Source of the DNA: Pseudomonadota bacterium
Lineage (GTDB): Bacteria; Pseudomonadota; Alphaproteobacteria; Rhodobacterales; Rhodobacteraceae
DNA length: 5,290 bases
Direction of reading: 5' to 3'
NCBI GenBank assembly: GCA_021813645.1
Contig: JAKAJW010000391.1
Location: 1-5,290, forward strand
Below are positions 5,278-5,290 of this stretch, one piece after another. The notes below the pieces were generated by a model, which was not told where the DNA came from, ran no database searches, and saw only the letters and a list, made by a program, of their open reading frames with translations. A program made the position numbers and the translations under genes. Within the stretch, counting starts at the first letter, position 1, and every line of letters begins with the position of its first letter.

Positions 5278-5290
5278 GCCACCCCAGGAT

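Noticed and set aside
5188..5290. An attachment site or integrated element at the tRNA-Ser 3' end
   Set aside because: tRNA-Ser genes are common integration sites, but only 13 bases follow the CCA in this window; no integrase or repeated tRNA end is visible.

Overview
The window is high-GC DNA carrying conserved translation genes. The protein sequences look alphaproteobacterial, for example the PheS C-terminal extension ending LHGGINR, the 'KINSDARYRFERGVDP' segment of PheT and the YchF start MGFK-GIVGLPNVGKST. I infer a Rhodospirillales-like or related high-GC alphaproteobacterium. The sequence gives no species name.

Layout on the + strand: the 3' part of pheS (phenylalanyl-tRNA synthetase alpha chain, cut by the left edge, stop at 914); a 631-bp interval (915-1545); complete pheT (beta chain, 1546-3966); a 77-bp gap with a promoter-like sequence and a strong hairpin; complete ychF (ribosome-associated OBG-family ATPase, 4044-5141); and a complete tRNA-Ser(GCU) with encoded CCA (5188-5277). 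PheS and PheT form the (alpha-beta)2 enzyme that charges tRNA-Phe. YchF binds ribosomes, and the tRNA decodes AGC/AGU serine codons, so every firmly identified gene serves translation.

The 915-1545 interval is the only part that is not routine. It contains a run of GC-rich hairpins just after pheS, a four-unit 11-bp tandem repeat in a locally AT-richer patch, a 9-bp stem with a GTAA loop, and a possible small single-pass membrane protein on the minus strand (1185-1328). It also holds a TTTCC/GGAAA inverted repeat, a weak promoter candidate, and a second 11-bp tandem duplication just before pheT. This separates pheS from pheT, which lie next to each other in the classic pheST operon.

The upstream regions of pheT, ychF and the tRNA each show a CTT...N17...CTA(A/G) arrangement. 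It is weakest for pheT. This suggests, without proving it, three separate sigma70-type promoters instead of one long operon. I see no mobile element, CRISPR array, phage gene or evident new multi-gene system.
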